DNA from: Actinoplanes aureus
GTDB taxonomy: Bacteria; Actinomycetota; Actinomycetes; Mycobacteriales; Micromonosporaceae
Direction of reading: 5' to 3'
DNA: 64,000 bases
NCBI RefSeq assembly: GCF_015704865.1
Contig: NZ_JADQTO010000005.1
Span: 480,691 to 544,690, forward strand
The notes below the pieces were generated by a model. That model was not told the origin of the DNA. It did no database searches and saw nothing but the letters and a program-made list of their open reading frames with translations. Each line of letters opens with the position of its first letter. Position 1 is the stretch's first letter. Of this stretch, positions 17,155-27,203 are shown piece after piece. Position numbers and translations under genes: made by a program.

Positions 17155-19038
17155 CTAGGGTGCCGCGGGGTACTGCGTGATGAAGACCGGCTGACCGACC
17201 TTCGTGGTGTCCGCGGCCTCGCCGACCCCGTTCACGACGTGGTCGATGATGCCGGCACTGAGGTTGACGGTCATGATGTGGTGCAGCTTCACGCCGGGCG
17301 TGTTCGGCACCTCGAAACCGTTCTCGGTGTGGATCGACGGGTTGTTCTGGTTGAAGACGTAGACGCCACCGCCGTACAGCGTGTGGTTCTTGACGCGAGC
17401 GCCCACCTTGTATCCGGCGTAGCCCTCGACGTCACCGTTCATCCAGTCCGCCTGCGTCGGCGGGTCGTACGGCAGCTCGTTCTGGTAGAGCACGGTGGTG
17501 CCGCGCTCACCGTTCCAGACGGTGTTGTACTTCTGGAAGTGCTCGACGAACAGGCCGGTGGCCGTCACGTCGTCGCCGTTGATGACCGCGCCGTACCGCC
17601 CGGTGTTGGTACGCCACCGGTCGGTGTCCCCGTTCACGCCCTCCGTGAAGCCCTCGACGCCGTGGTCCCCGCGCCACACCCAGGTGTGGTCGATGAGCAC
17701 GTTGTCGCTGTTCACCTCGAGCGCGATGTCGGTCTTGCCGATGTGCGGCCCGCCGACCCGGAAGTAGACGTCGGACAGCGTCGTCGGGTTGGACGGCGAG
17801 CTGATGCCGATGCCGTGCTTCTTGCCGACCCGCAGCAGGACCTTCGACTCCTTGGTGCCGGCGTCGATGGTCACGCCGGCGATGATCACGCCGGGCACGT
17901 CCGCGACGTCGATCGGGGTGGAGCCGTTGACCGCCGTGAGCGTGGCGTGGCCGAGGCCGAGGACGACCGTGTTGGGCCGCCAGACCTCGATGCTGCGGGC
18001 GATGTCGTACACACCCGGGGTGAGCAGCAGGTGCTTGCCGAGGGCGAGCGCCACGTTGATCTTCGTCACCGAGTCGCCCGGCTTGGCGATGTAGAAGTCC
18101 GAGAGCGGGATCGTCCGTCCCGGACCGCTCCAGTTGATGCCGCTGGTGTTGCGCTGTGCGGCGGGCACCCGGACCTGGTAGCGACCGGAAGCGTCGACGA
18201 ACAGGTACGGCTTCTCCCGGCTCACCGGGGTGGTCTCCAGGGTGGTGTACGGCGGGTTCGGGAACGCCGAGTCGTCCGGCGCGCCCTTGACCCCGGCGAA
18301 GACCTGGTTCCAGACGGCGTTGGACCAGCTCTCGACCTCGCTGTTACGGGTCAGCCACTGCTGCTGCGAGCCGTTGGTGGTGGCCGGCAGCTTGGAGTTG
18401 GCGATGAAGCCGCCGCTGGCGTACTGCGGGCCGGCGGTGCAGTAGTCCATCAGCGACAGGGTGCCGCCGTTGAACTGCGTCCGGCGCATCGAGACCGCCT
18501 GCGAGACGGCCCAGAAGTTCGCCGTCTGCCGGCAGCCGTCCTGCCCGGCACCGTTGATGTTGACGGTCAGGTTGGAGATGGTGCGCCAGAAGTTGACCAG
18601 CGCGATGCAGTTCGGGTTGGCCGGGTCCGCGCTCAGGCAGCGGTTGTAGACCTCCACCTTGCCGTTGATGACCACGTCACCCGGGTTGGCGCCGAGACCG
18701 GTGATCTCGGTGTAGTAGCCGACCTGGAACTGCAGCGGCTGTTCCGCGGTGCCGTAGGTGCCCGGCTTGAACAGGAACGCGTACCGCTGCGTACCCATCT
18801 CGTTGTTGACCTGCGCGGCGTGCGTGGCGTCCAGCTTCGCCTGGATCTCGCTCACCGGCATGCTGGGGTCGAAGACGGTCACGTTCGCGCCGAGGTTCGG
18901 GGCGCCGGCGCTGGCCGGCGCGGCGGCGGCCGGCGAGGAGCCGGCGCCGGCGGCGGCGAGTGCCAGGCCGAGAGCGAGCGCTCCGGCGGTGGTGCGGCGC
19001 AGTGGGGAAAGCCCCATGCGCTCGCGAATTAGGGTCAT
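17155..19038 (-). CDS. secreted right-handed beta-helix (pectate-lyase-like fold) protein
   Basis: 627 residues from the ATG at 19038. A second ATG at 19017 (MGLSPLRRTT) is also plausible. The signal peptide has LRRTTAGALALGLALAAAGAG and a cleavage site near AAAAP-AS. The mature protein has an FLFKPGTYG motif and long runs of short beta strands (GVIIAGVTIDAGT, TDIALEVNSDNVLIDHTWVW, YGAVINGDDVTATGLFV), as in parallel beta-helix glycan-active enzymes. Related actinobacterial proteins are often mis-annotated as adenylyl cyclase or coagulation factor 5/8 proteins. Polysaccharide binding or cleavage outside the cell is inferred. No specific catalytic triad is assignable by eye. Confidence 0.75.
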   Translation of the reverse strand: MTLIRERMGLSPLRRTTAGALALGLALAAAGAGSSPAAAAPASAGAPNLGANVTVFDPSMPVSEIQAKLDATHAAQVNNEMGTQRYAFLFKPGTYGTAEQPLQFQVGYYTEITGLGANPGDVVINGKVEVYNRCLSADPANPNCIALVNFWRTISNLTVNINGAGQDGCRQTANFWAVSQAVSMRRTQFNGGTLSLMDYCTAGPQYASGGFIANSKLPATTNGSQQQWLTRNSEVESWSNAVWNQVFAGVKGAPDDSAFPNPPYTTLETTPVSREKPYLFVDASGRYQVRVPAAQRNTSGINWSGPGRTIPLSDFYIAKPGDSVTKINVALALGKHLLLTPGVYDIARSIEVWRPNTVVLGLGHATLTAVNGSTPIDVADVPGVIIAGVTIDAGTKESKVLLRVGKKHGIGISSPSNPTTLSDVYFRVGGPHIGKTDIALEVNSDNVLIDHTWVWRGDHGVEGFTEGVNGDTDRWRTNTGRYGAVINGDDVTATGLFVEHFQKYNTVWNGERGTTVLYQNELPYDPPTQADWMNGDVEGYAGYKVGARVKNHTLYGGGVYVFNQNNPSIHTENGFEVPNTPGVKLHHIMTVNLSAGIIDHVVNGVGEAADTTKVGQPVFITQYPAAP

Positions 19039-19208
19039 GCGGAGGATCCCTTCCGGAAACAAGATCGCAATGATCCCGGTCACAGAAGCAATCGGCGAAC
19101 GCCCATGTCAAGAGCGCCGAACCGGCATATCCGGCCAAGCGCCAGAAGTCCGGCGAGTTCCGGAACCGAGCTGTCCGAAAAGTCCACTGGAACCGGTCCC
19201 GGAATCGC

Positions 19209-19901
19209 TTACGGGGCTCTTCGGGCGAACACGACGACGTTGCTGCGATAGCTTCCCCGGGACCGGTCGAACACCCCGCCGCAGGTGATCAACCGAAGCT
19301 CCGGACCGCCCACCGACCCGTACACCTCGTCGCTCGGGAAGTCGTTCTTGGGGTGGGTGGTCACCCGGGTCACCACGAATTCGGCCACGGTCTTGTCGGC
19401 ACGGCGTACCGCGATGGCGTCGCCGCGCTTCAGCTCGCGCAGCCGGTAGAAGACCGCCGGGCCCTCTCGCGCGGTGTCCACGTGCCCGACCAGCACCGCG
19501 GCGCCGACCTGGCCCGGCGAGGGCGCGTGCTGGTACCAGCCGGCGGGCGCGTCCGCGCGCAGCGGCGGCACGTCGATGGTCCCGTCACGGCGCAGGCCGA
19601 TCGGCACGACAGCGCTGCGCAACTCGATCGCCGGGATGTCCAGCCGCACCGGCTCGGCGTACCCCATCCCGGTCTTGGTCTTGCCCCTGCTGACGGCCCG
19701 GCTGGGTGGCGGCGGTGGTGGATTGGTGCCCTCCTCCAGCGGCGAGGACGGCTCCGGTGCGGGCGGGGGCGGCGGCAGCCCGTCCTCGGTGCGCACCCCC
19801 ATCGCGGTGGTCACCGAGCCGAGAACCGCCAGCACCACGGCGAACGCCGCTGCCCGGCGATCACGCACCCACGTCCGGCGGTCCGGCTCCGGCGTGTACA
19901 C
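19209..19901 (-). CDS. class F-like sortase
   Basis: 230 residues, GTG start. An N-terminal TM anchor (about 18-34) and a Pro-rich stalk are followed by a sortase domain from about 80. The catalytic triad is His140 (GHVDT), Cys207 (LITCGG) and Arg219 (SYRSNVVV). Actinobacterial class E/F sortases attach proteins to the wall or have housekeeping roles. It is encoded 4 bp after a small two-TM, Pro-rich protein and is very likely cotranscribed with it. Confidence 0.9.
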   Translation of the reverse strand: MYTPEPDRRTWVRDRRAAAFAVVLAVLGSVTTAMGVRTEDGLPPPPPAPEPSSPLEEGTNPPPPPPSRAVSRGKTKTGMGYAEPVRLDIPAIELRSAVVPIGLRRDGTIDVPPLRADAPAGWYQHAPSPGQVGAAVLVGHVDTAREGPAVFYRLRELKRGDAIAVRRADKTVAEFVVTRVTTHPKNDFPSDEVYGSVGGPELRLITCGGVFDRSRGSYRSNVVVFARRAP

Positions 19902-19905
19902 AGGG

Positions 19906-20316
19906 TCAGCCGCGGTTCGGCCGGCGGACCGCGTAACCCGCCGTGCCGATCGCCGCCATCAGCAGGAACGTGCCGGTCACCAGCAGCGCCACCCGGCGCC
20001 CGGTGATCCCGCTGCCGCCGCCCGCGTCCACCCCGCCGGACGGCGTCCTGGTCGCCACCGGGTCGGTCGTCGGGTCTGGCTCGGGACCGCCCTCGCCGGG
20101 TTCCGCCGGCAGCGTGCCGGACGGTGGCCCGGATGACGGGTTCTCCGGCGGCAGGCTCCCGGACGGCGGCGCGGACACCGAGGCGGACGGCGAGGCGACC
20201 GGCTGGCCGGTGTTGTCGCCGTCGTCATCCGGCCCGCAGGAGGCCAGCACCACGAACAGGAGGATCAGTCCCAGTAGGATCCCGACGCCGATGGTGGTCA
20301 GCTGGTTGCGATTCAT
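19906..20316 (-). CDS. small membrane protein with Pro/Ser-rich middle and C-terminal TM, sortase partner
   Basis: 136 residues. The N-terminal TM has a lipobox-like end (VVLASC at about 21-26), so it may be a lipoprotein or a TM protein. An extracytoplasmic Pro/Ser/Gly region follows, then GRRVALLVTGTFLLMAAIG as a second TM and a basic tail RRPNRG. The helix-plus-basic-tail end is what sortase substrates have, but I find no LPXTG-like pentapeptide before it. It could be a non-canonical substrate or an assembly partner of the adjacent sortase. Confidence 0.72.
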   Translation of the reverse strand: MNRNQLTTIGVGILLGLILLFVVLASCGPDDDGDNTGQPVASPSASVSAPPSGSLPPENPSSGPPSGTLPAEPGEGGPEPDPTTDPVATRTPSGGVDAGGGSGITGRRVALLVTGTFLLMAAIGTAGYAVRRPNRG

Positions 20317-20472
20317 GTGGTGCCTCCGGGGGGCGGCGGCGCGGGGTCATCCACGTTAGCGGCCCGGTGGGCGTCCCGCGGATCGGTGTCCGTGATCGGT
20401 CACTTCGGACTGTGGTGGACCCTGGAGTACCCACCATGGACACGTTTCATCGCCACCCCGGTGGCGAGAGGC

Positions 20473-21120
20473 TCAGAGCAGGAAGTACAGCGCTGTCGCG
20501 TACCCGATCTGGGTGAGCACGCCGCCCGCGCCCAACGCGACCGCGAACGTGCCGTTCCGGCGGGCCGGGGAGCCGGGCGCCGACTCCCGGATCGCGCGCA
20601 GGCCCATCACGATCGCGTACAGCGAGCAGAGCAGCAGCGGATTGATCACCAGGCTGACCGCGCCGACCACCACGGTCCGCTTCTCCGGTCCGGGATCGGT
20701 GCGGCCACCGGAGGCGGCGGGCGGCGCTGACGGCGCCGCGGCCGGCATCCCGGCCGGCGTGGTGTAACCGAGCTGCGCGGAGACCGAGTCGACCGGCTGG
20801 CTCAGGAAGGCGCCGCCGTGCGCGTACCCCGGGGAAGCCGGCAGCGGCGCCGCCGGCGTGGTGATCGACGGCGCGGTGATCTCCGCGGAGTGCGGCGCGA
20901 AGATCTCACCCGAGGACGGTTCGGCGGTGTGCGGGCCGGGCACCGGCTCGCCGGCCGGCTTGGTGGCCAGGCCACCGCGCCAGCCGGCCGAGATGGTGGT
21001 CGGCGGCATGGCGGCCCCGCCCGGTTGCAGGTGCGCCGTCCACTCCCGGCCGTCCCACCAGCGCAGGGCGGGCAGGCCACTCGGGTCGGCGTACCATCCG
21101 GCGGGCGCGGGGTCGGTCAT
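20473..21120 (-). CDS. DUF2510 domain membrane protein
   Basis: 215 residues from the ATG at 21120, with GAAGGA upstream. The N-terminus PAGWYADPSGLPALRWWDGREWT is split by design of the family into GWYADP and LRWWDG, the diagnostic DUF2510 pattern. A Pro/Ala-rich spacer is followed by two TM helices (about 150-170 and 190-213) resembling the DUF4190 two-helix unit (SLVINPLLLCSLYAIVMGL). Function unknown. DUF2510 is thought to be a membrane-proximal signalling or binding module in actinobacteria. Confidence 0.8.
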   Translation of the reverse strand: MTDPAPAGWYADPSGLPALRWWDGREWTAHLQPGGAAMPPTTISAGWRGGLATKPAGEPVPGPHTAEPSSGEIFAPHSAEITAPSITTPAAPLPASPGYAHGGAFLSQPVDSVSAQLGYTTPAGMPAAAPSAPPAASGGRTDPGPEKRTVVVGAVSLVINPLLLCSLYAIVMGLRAIRESAPGSPARRNGTFAVALGAGGVLTQIGYATALYFLL

Positions 21121-21337
21121 GCGCGTGCGTCCTTCTCTGCGATCGGAGGGCTGTAGCTTCCGATCGGCTCCGCACGCCCCGGCCTGAGGCTTTCTGGTCT
21201 TGTCGGTTCCGCTTCTTCGGGGTACGCGTGACCGGTCGCCCCGCCGAAGCCGACCCGTCCCCGCTCTCCCGGCGCGGGCCAGGCCTTCCGTCCCGGCCCC
21301 AGCGCGACCGCCGGGAAACAGCATCACCTACCGGTTA

Positions 21338-21392
21338 CGGCCCAACGTGAATGCTGTCTCAACGGCCGCCAGACAGCATTCACGTTGGGCCG
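21338..21392 (-). repeat. dispersed palindromic repeat, perfect copy 2 (terminator-like)
   Basis: Perfect 22-bp inverted arms (21338-21359 and 21371-21392, core GGCCCAACGTGAATGCTGTCT) with an 11-nt loop. Read on the minus strand it lies about 130 nt after the stop of the M28 peptidase gene. It matches the degenerate copy at 3605-3664 in the same orientation relative to the upstream gene. The flanking 21121-21337 and 21393-21523 show no gene. Confidence 0.75.
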
Positions 21393-21523
21393 GACAAGGC
21401 TCTCCAGGCGCGGCTGCCGGGCCTGGGTTAGGTGGCGCGGTCGGCTGTCTGGCTCGGGCCGCAGGGTGGCGAGATGGTTGCGGGCCGCGGCCGGGACGGC
21501 CGGCCGCGGCCCGCGTGGATACC

Positions 21524-23077
<1,554 letters not shown>

Positions 23078-23207
23078 CTATCGCGTTCGATGAAAAGCAA
23101 CCGATGATCCGGCAGAAAATTCGCCGGTACGGAAGAGGCGCATCTCCATCTCTGGATGCTTAAGCTGCGGTGATCGACCGATGTGGTTCGACAACGGAAG
23201 GCAGAGG

Positions 23208-24809
23208 ATGCGAAGAATTCTGGCGGCTACCGTCGCCGCGTCCGTCGGACTGCTGCTCGGCGCCGGAGTGATCCCGGCCGCAGCGCAGGCCACTGAAAGG
23301 ACGAGCGGCTACACGCCTCCACCCATCGACTGGGGCACCTGCACGAGGGCGAGCCTGGCGGCTCGTGGCGCGCAGTGTGGCTTCCTGGTCGTTCCGCTGG
23401 ACTACGCGAAGCCGGGCGGCACCAAGATCAAGGTCGCGGTGTCCCGGATCAAGCACAAGTCCAGTGACGCCGACTACCAGGGCGTCATGCTCACCAACCC
23501 GGGCGGCCCCGGCGGGTCGGGTCTGGGCCTCGCCACGCTCGGCGAGGCGATCCCGAACGACGCCGGAAACTACTACGACTGGATCGGCTTCGATCCGCGT
23601 GGTGTCGGCTCCAGCGTCCCGGCGCTGAGCTGCGACCCGGACTACACCGGATACAACCGCCCGTTCTACGTGCCGGTGACCCGCTCGCTGGAGAAGACCT
23701 GGCTGGCCAAGGCCAAGGGGTACGCCGAGGCGTGCGACCGGGCCGGCGGTGAGCTTCTCGACCACCTGCGGACGACCGACACGATCGCCGACATGGAGAG
23801 CCTGCGTAAGGCCCTCGGTGAGCGGCAGATCAACTTCTACGGCTTCTCCTACGGGACGTACCTGGGCCAGGTCTACGCCACCCTGCACCCGGACCGGGTC
23901 CGCCGGATGGTCTTCGACGGCGTGGTCAACCCGGAGCGGGTCTGGTACGACGCGAACCTCGACCAGGACATCCAGTTCGACAAGAACATGGACATCTACT
24001 TCGCCTGGATCGCGAAGTACGACTCGGTCTACCACCTCGGCACCACCGCCAGGTCGGTGAAGCAGAAGTACTACGCGACGCTGTATTCGCTGATCAAGTC
24101 CCCGGCCGCCGGCAAGATCGGCCCGGCCGAGTGGAACGACATCTTCGTCTCGGCCGGCTACTACGTCTACGGCTGGGAGGCGGTCGCCGAGGCGTTCGCC
24201 GCCTGGGTCAACGACAAGGACGCGACCGGCCTGCTCGACCTGTTCGGCGAGCCCGGCGGTCCCGGCGCCGACAACGGCTACGCCGTGTACCTGGCCGTCC
24301 AGTGCACCGACGTGCAGTGGCCGAAGAAGTGGTCCACCTGGCAGCGGGACAACTGGCGGATCCACGCCAAGTACCCGTTCATCACCTGGAACAACGCCTG
24401 GTACAACGCGCCCTGCATCTGGTGGGGTGCCAAGGCCGGCAAGCCGGTCGAGGTGAACGGCAAGAAGGCCCCGCCGATCCTGATGATCGCCGAGACCAAC
24501 GACGCCGCTACGCCGTACACCGGTGCGCTCGAGGTCCGTCAGCGGTTCCCGAGGTCGGTGCTGATCGAGGGGGTCGGTGGGACCACGCACTCCGGCTCGC
24601 TGAGCGGCATCGCCTGCACCGACGACACCATCGCGGCCTACCTGGCCACCGGTGAGCTGCCGGACCGGGTGCGCGGCAACCGGTCCGACAAGCAGTGCGA
24701 CCCGGTTCCGCAGCCGGACCCGACCGCCGCCGCGGCGACGGCCAAGGTCGCGGCCGCCGGCGGGCAGGACTTCCGCGCGGAGGTTCGTGCGGCGGTCACC
24801 ACGCGCTGA
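23208..24809 (+). CDS. secreted S33 tripeptidyl aminopeptidase-type alpha/beta hydrolase
   Basis: 533 residues. The ATG at 23208 has GGAAGG upstream. Signal peptide MRRILAATV... cleaved near AAAQA. The alpha/beta hydrolase core has the NPGGPGGSG oxyanion loop (about 97-105), FDPRGVG, nucleophile Ser214 in YGFSYGTYLG, Asp in AETNDAATPY and His in GTTHSGS. A C-terminal TAP-like segment holds the last Asp/His. This is the Streptomyces SlpD/Tap family, which trims tripeptides or other short peptides from secreted proteins. A strong hairpin terminator follows the stop. Confidence 0.92.
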   Translation: MRRILAATVAASVGLLLGAGVIPAAAQATERTSGYTPPPIDWGTCTRASLAARGAQCGFLVVPLDYAKPGGTKIKVAVSRIKHKSSDADYQGVMLTNPGGPGGSGLGLATLGEAIPNDAGNYYDWIGFDPRGVGSSVPALSCDPDYTGYNRPFYVPVTRSLEKTWLAKAKGYAEACDRAGGELLDHLRTTDTIADMESLRKALGERQINFYGFSYGTYLGQVYATLHPDRVRRMVFDGVVNPERVWYDANLDQDIQFDKNMDIYFAWIAKYDSVYHLGTTARSVKQKYYATLYSLIKSPAAGKIGPAEWNDIFVSAGYYVYGWEAVAEAFAAWVNDKDATGLLDLFGEPGGPGADNGYAVYLAVQCTDVQWPKKWSTWQRDNWRIHAKYPFITWNNAWYNAPCIWWGAKAGKPVEVNGKKAPPILMIAETNDAATPYTGALEVRQRFPRSVLIEGVGGTTHSGSLSGIACTDDTIAAYLATGELPDRVRGNRSDKQCDPVPQPDPTAAAATAKVAAAGGQDFRAEVRAAVTTR

Positions 24810-24817
24810 GCATGACG

Positions 24818-24849
24818 CGGCCCGGACATCCAGGCGGATGTCCGGGCCG
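24818..24849. terminator. bidirectional hairpin terminator
   Basis: Perfect 14-bp arms CGGCCCGGACATCC with loop AGGC lie between the convergent S33 peptidase gene (stop 24809) and ABC ATPase gene (stop 24852). This is a classic high-GC bidirectional terminator. Confidence 0.85.
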
Positions 24850-24851
24850 TA

Positions 24852-25625
24852 CTACCTGGCGGCCTTCTTGGCCAGCTGGATCTGCTCGTAGACGCGGGTT
24901 CGCAGCTCGACGAAGCGCGGGTCGGCCCGGGTGTGCAGCTGGTCCCGCTCGGCCGGCAGGTCGATGATCAGCTCGTCCTGCACCACGGTCGGTGACGACG
25001 ACAGCATGACCACCCGCTGCCCCAGGTACACCGACTCGTCGATGTCGTGGGTGACGAACAGGATGGTCACGTTCAGCCGCTTCCACAGCGAGCGGACCAG
25101 GTCCTCCAGGTCGGCGCGGGTCTGCGCGTCGACCGCCGCGAACGGCTCGTCCATCAGCAGCGTCTGCGGCTCGTACGCCACCGCGCGGGCGATCGCCACC
25201 CGCTGCTGCATGCCGCCGGACAGCTGCCACGGGTACGCCGACTCGGTGCCGGTCAGCCCGACCGCGTCCAGCGCCTCGTCGACCAGCTCCCTGCGGCGGG
25301 AACGAGCCACCTTTTTCTGCTTGAGCGGCAGCTCCACGTTGTCCCGCACGCTCATCCAGGGGAACAGGCTGCGCCCGTACTCCTGGAACACCACGGCCAT
25401 GCCGGGCGGCGGCCCGTCCACCGCCTTGCCGTTGACCCGCACGTCGCCGCCGGTCGGGTCCAGCAGACCGGAGATGCAGCGCAGCAGGGTCGTCTTGCCG
25501 CAGCCGGACGGCCCGACCAGGCAGACCATGTCGCCGTTGTCCACGGTGAACGTGAGGTCGCGGAGTGCCTCGACCTCCCGGCTCCCGGACCGGTAGACCT
25601 TTCGCAGGCCCTTCACCTCGAGCAT
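24852..25625 (-). CDS. ABC transporter ATP-binding protein, NitT/TauT family
   Basis: 257 residues. Walker A GPSGCGKT (38-45), Q-loop VFQEYGRSLFPW, signature LSGGMQQR, Walker B LLMDEPF and the H-loop in VTHDIDES. The Q-loop and sequence type match SsuB/TauB/NrtD-class ATPases that power uptake of nitrate, sulfonates, pyrimidine precursors or aromatic acids. Last gene of the four-gene operon, 10 bp after the permease stop. Confidence 0.93.
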   Translation of the reverse strand: MLEVKGLRKVYRSGSREVEALRDLTFTVDNGDMVCLVGPSGCGKTTLLRCISGLLDPTGGDVRVNGKAVDGPPPGMAVVFQEYGRSLFPWMSVRDNVELPLKQKKVARSRRRELVDEALDAVGLTGTESAYPWQLSGGMQQRVAIARAVAYEPQTLLMDEPFAAVDAQTRADLEDLVRSLWKRLNVTILFVTHDIDESVYLGQRVVMLSSSPTVVQDELIIDLPAERDQLHTRADPRFVELRTRVYEQIQLAKKAAR

Positions 25626-25635
25626 CGTCGACCTC

Positions 25636-26403
25636 CTACCCTTGGCGCTGCGCCGCGCGCAGGCCCTCGTACCACCGCAACGCCCGCTGCTCAGCGAGCC
25701 GGAAGAGCAGCGACAGCACGAAGCCGAGCAGGCCGAGCAGGATGATCCCGCTCCACATCTCGGGGATCGCGAAGCTGCGCTGGAACTGGACGATGGTGAA
25801 GCCCAGACCGTTGCTGGCCGCGAACATCTCGCTGATCACCATCAGGATGATCGCGATGGACAGCGCCTGGCGCAGTCCGGCCGCGATCTGCGGGCCCGCC
25901 GACGGCAGGATCACCTTGGTGAGCCGGGCCGGGCCGGTCACCCCGTACGCGCGGGCGGTGTCCAGCACCACGCTGTCCACCGCGCGCACCCCCTCGACGG
26001 TGTTGAGGAGGATCGGCCAGATGCAGCCGAAGACGATCACGATCACCTTCATGCCGTCGCCGATGCCGGCGAAGAGCATGATGACCGGTACGAGCACCGG
26101 CGGCGGAATCGCCCGGAAGAACTCCAGAACCGGTTCCACCGTGGCCCGCAGCCGCCGGTTGAGGCCGATCGCCACGCCCAGGGCGACACCGATGACCGCC
26201 GCGAGCAGGTAACCGGCGAACAGCCGCAGCAGGCTGGGGACGACGTCGGCGCGAAGCCGGTCGGCCGACCAGGTGTCGCCGAACGCGGTGAGGATGTCGC
26301 GCAGCGGCGGCGAGTAGAAGCTCTCGCTGTTGTCGCTGAGCACGAACCACGCCCCGAACAGCACTGCCGGCAGCGCGACGACATAAAGAACACGTTTGAT
26401 CAC
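25636..26403 (-). CDS. ABC transporter permease, NitT/TauT family (second permease)
   Basis: 255 residues. The GTG at 26403 overlaps the previous stop (GTGA). About six TM helices. The cytoplasmic EAA-like loop reads DTARAYGVTGPARLTKVILPSAGP, with the conserved G and the P at its end that couple to the ATPase. It forms the translocation pore as a heterodimer with the upstream permease. Confidence 0.9.
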   Translation of the reverse strand: MIKRVLYVVALPAVLFGAWFVLSDNSESFYSPPLRDILTAFGDTWSADRLRADVVPSLLRLFAGYLLAAVIGVALGVAIGLNRRLRATVEPVLEFFRAIPPPVLVPVIMLFAGIGDGMKVIVIVFGCIWPILLNTVEGVRAVDSVVLDTARAYGVTGPARLTKVILPSAGPQIAAGLRQALSIAIILMVISEMFAASNGLGFTIVQFQRSFAIPEMWSGIILLGLLGFVLSLLFRLAEQRALRWYEGLRAAQRQG

Positions 26404-27203
26404 GTGGCCACCTCTCCCCGGACCGACTGGTGCCAGGCGAGCAGGCGGCGCTCGCCGGTACGAGCCAGCAGGTTGATCAGCACGCCGAGGATGCCGGTGA
26501 CGACGATCAGCGCGTACATGGTCGGGACCGCCTCGGAGGCCTGCGCGACCGCGATCTCCTTGCCCAGCCCCGGCGCGCCGATCACCAGCTCGGCCGTGAT
26601 CGCCAGGACCAGGGCCACCGAGGCGGCGAGCCGGACCCCGGTGAAGACGTACGGCAGGGCGGTGGGCCAGAGCACGTGCCGGATCCGGGCCCACGCGGAG
26701 AACCGGAAACTGCGCGCGGTCTCGTAGGCGACCGGGTCGACGTCCGCCACCCCGTACAGCACCTGCACGAACACCTGCCAGAAGGCGGCGTAGCAGACCA
26801 GCATCAGGGTGGAGCCGATGTCGGTGCCATAGAGCAGCACGGCCAGGGGGATCAGCGCGACCGACGGGATCGGCCGTAGGAACTCGACGGTCGAGGCGGT
26901 CAGGTTCCGCAGCACCGGGATCGAGCCGATCACGATGCCGGCCAGGACGCCGGCACCGACCGCGATGGCCAGGCCCAGCGCCCAGGCGACGAGGGTGTCA
27001 CCGAGCGAGGCCCAGAACTGTGGGTTGCCCGTCTCGTCGGCCAGGGCGGCCGCGATCCGGCTGGTCGGCGGCAGATACCTGTCGTCGACCAGGCCGAGGC
27101 GGGGCAGCATTTCGATGACGAGGAGCAACCCGGCCAGCCCGGCAGCGCCCAGGAGGGCGGGACTGCCGAGCCGGACCGGGCTACCACGGCGTACCGATGT
27201 CAC
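26400..27203 (-). CDS. ABC transporter permease, NitT/TauT family (first permease)
   Basis: 267 residues. The GTG at 27203 overlaps the binding-protein stop (GTGA). The longer frame to 27578 is an antisense-like extension into that gene and is rejected. About six TM helices, with an EAA-like loop (ETARSFRFSAWARIRHVLWPTALP). It pairs with the second permease. Two different permeases in one operon fits a heterodimeric pore. Confidence 0.9.
   Translation of the reverse strand: MTSVRRGSPVRLGSPALLGAAGLAGLLLVIEMLPRLGLVDDRYLPPTSRIAAALADETGNPQFWASLGDTLVAWALGLAIAVGAGVLAGIVIGSIPVLRNLTASTVEFLRPIPSVALIPLAVLLYGTDIGSTLMLVCYAAFWQVFVQVLYGVADVDPVAYETARSFRFSAWARIRHVLWPTALPYVFTGVRLAASVALVLAITAELVIGAPGLGKEIAVAQASEAVPTMYALIVVTGILGVLINLLARTGERRLLAWHQSVRGEVAT

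Noticed and set aside
17125..19032. 635-codon plus-strand open frame opposite the beta-helix gene
   Set aside because: It is rich in Arg, Val, Asp and His from antisense reading of a high-GC gene and has no motif. The opposite strand has a signal peptide and a coherent fold.
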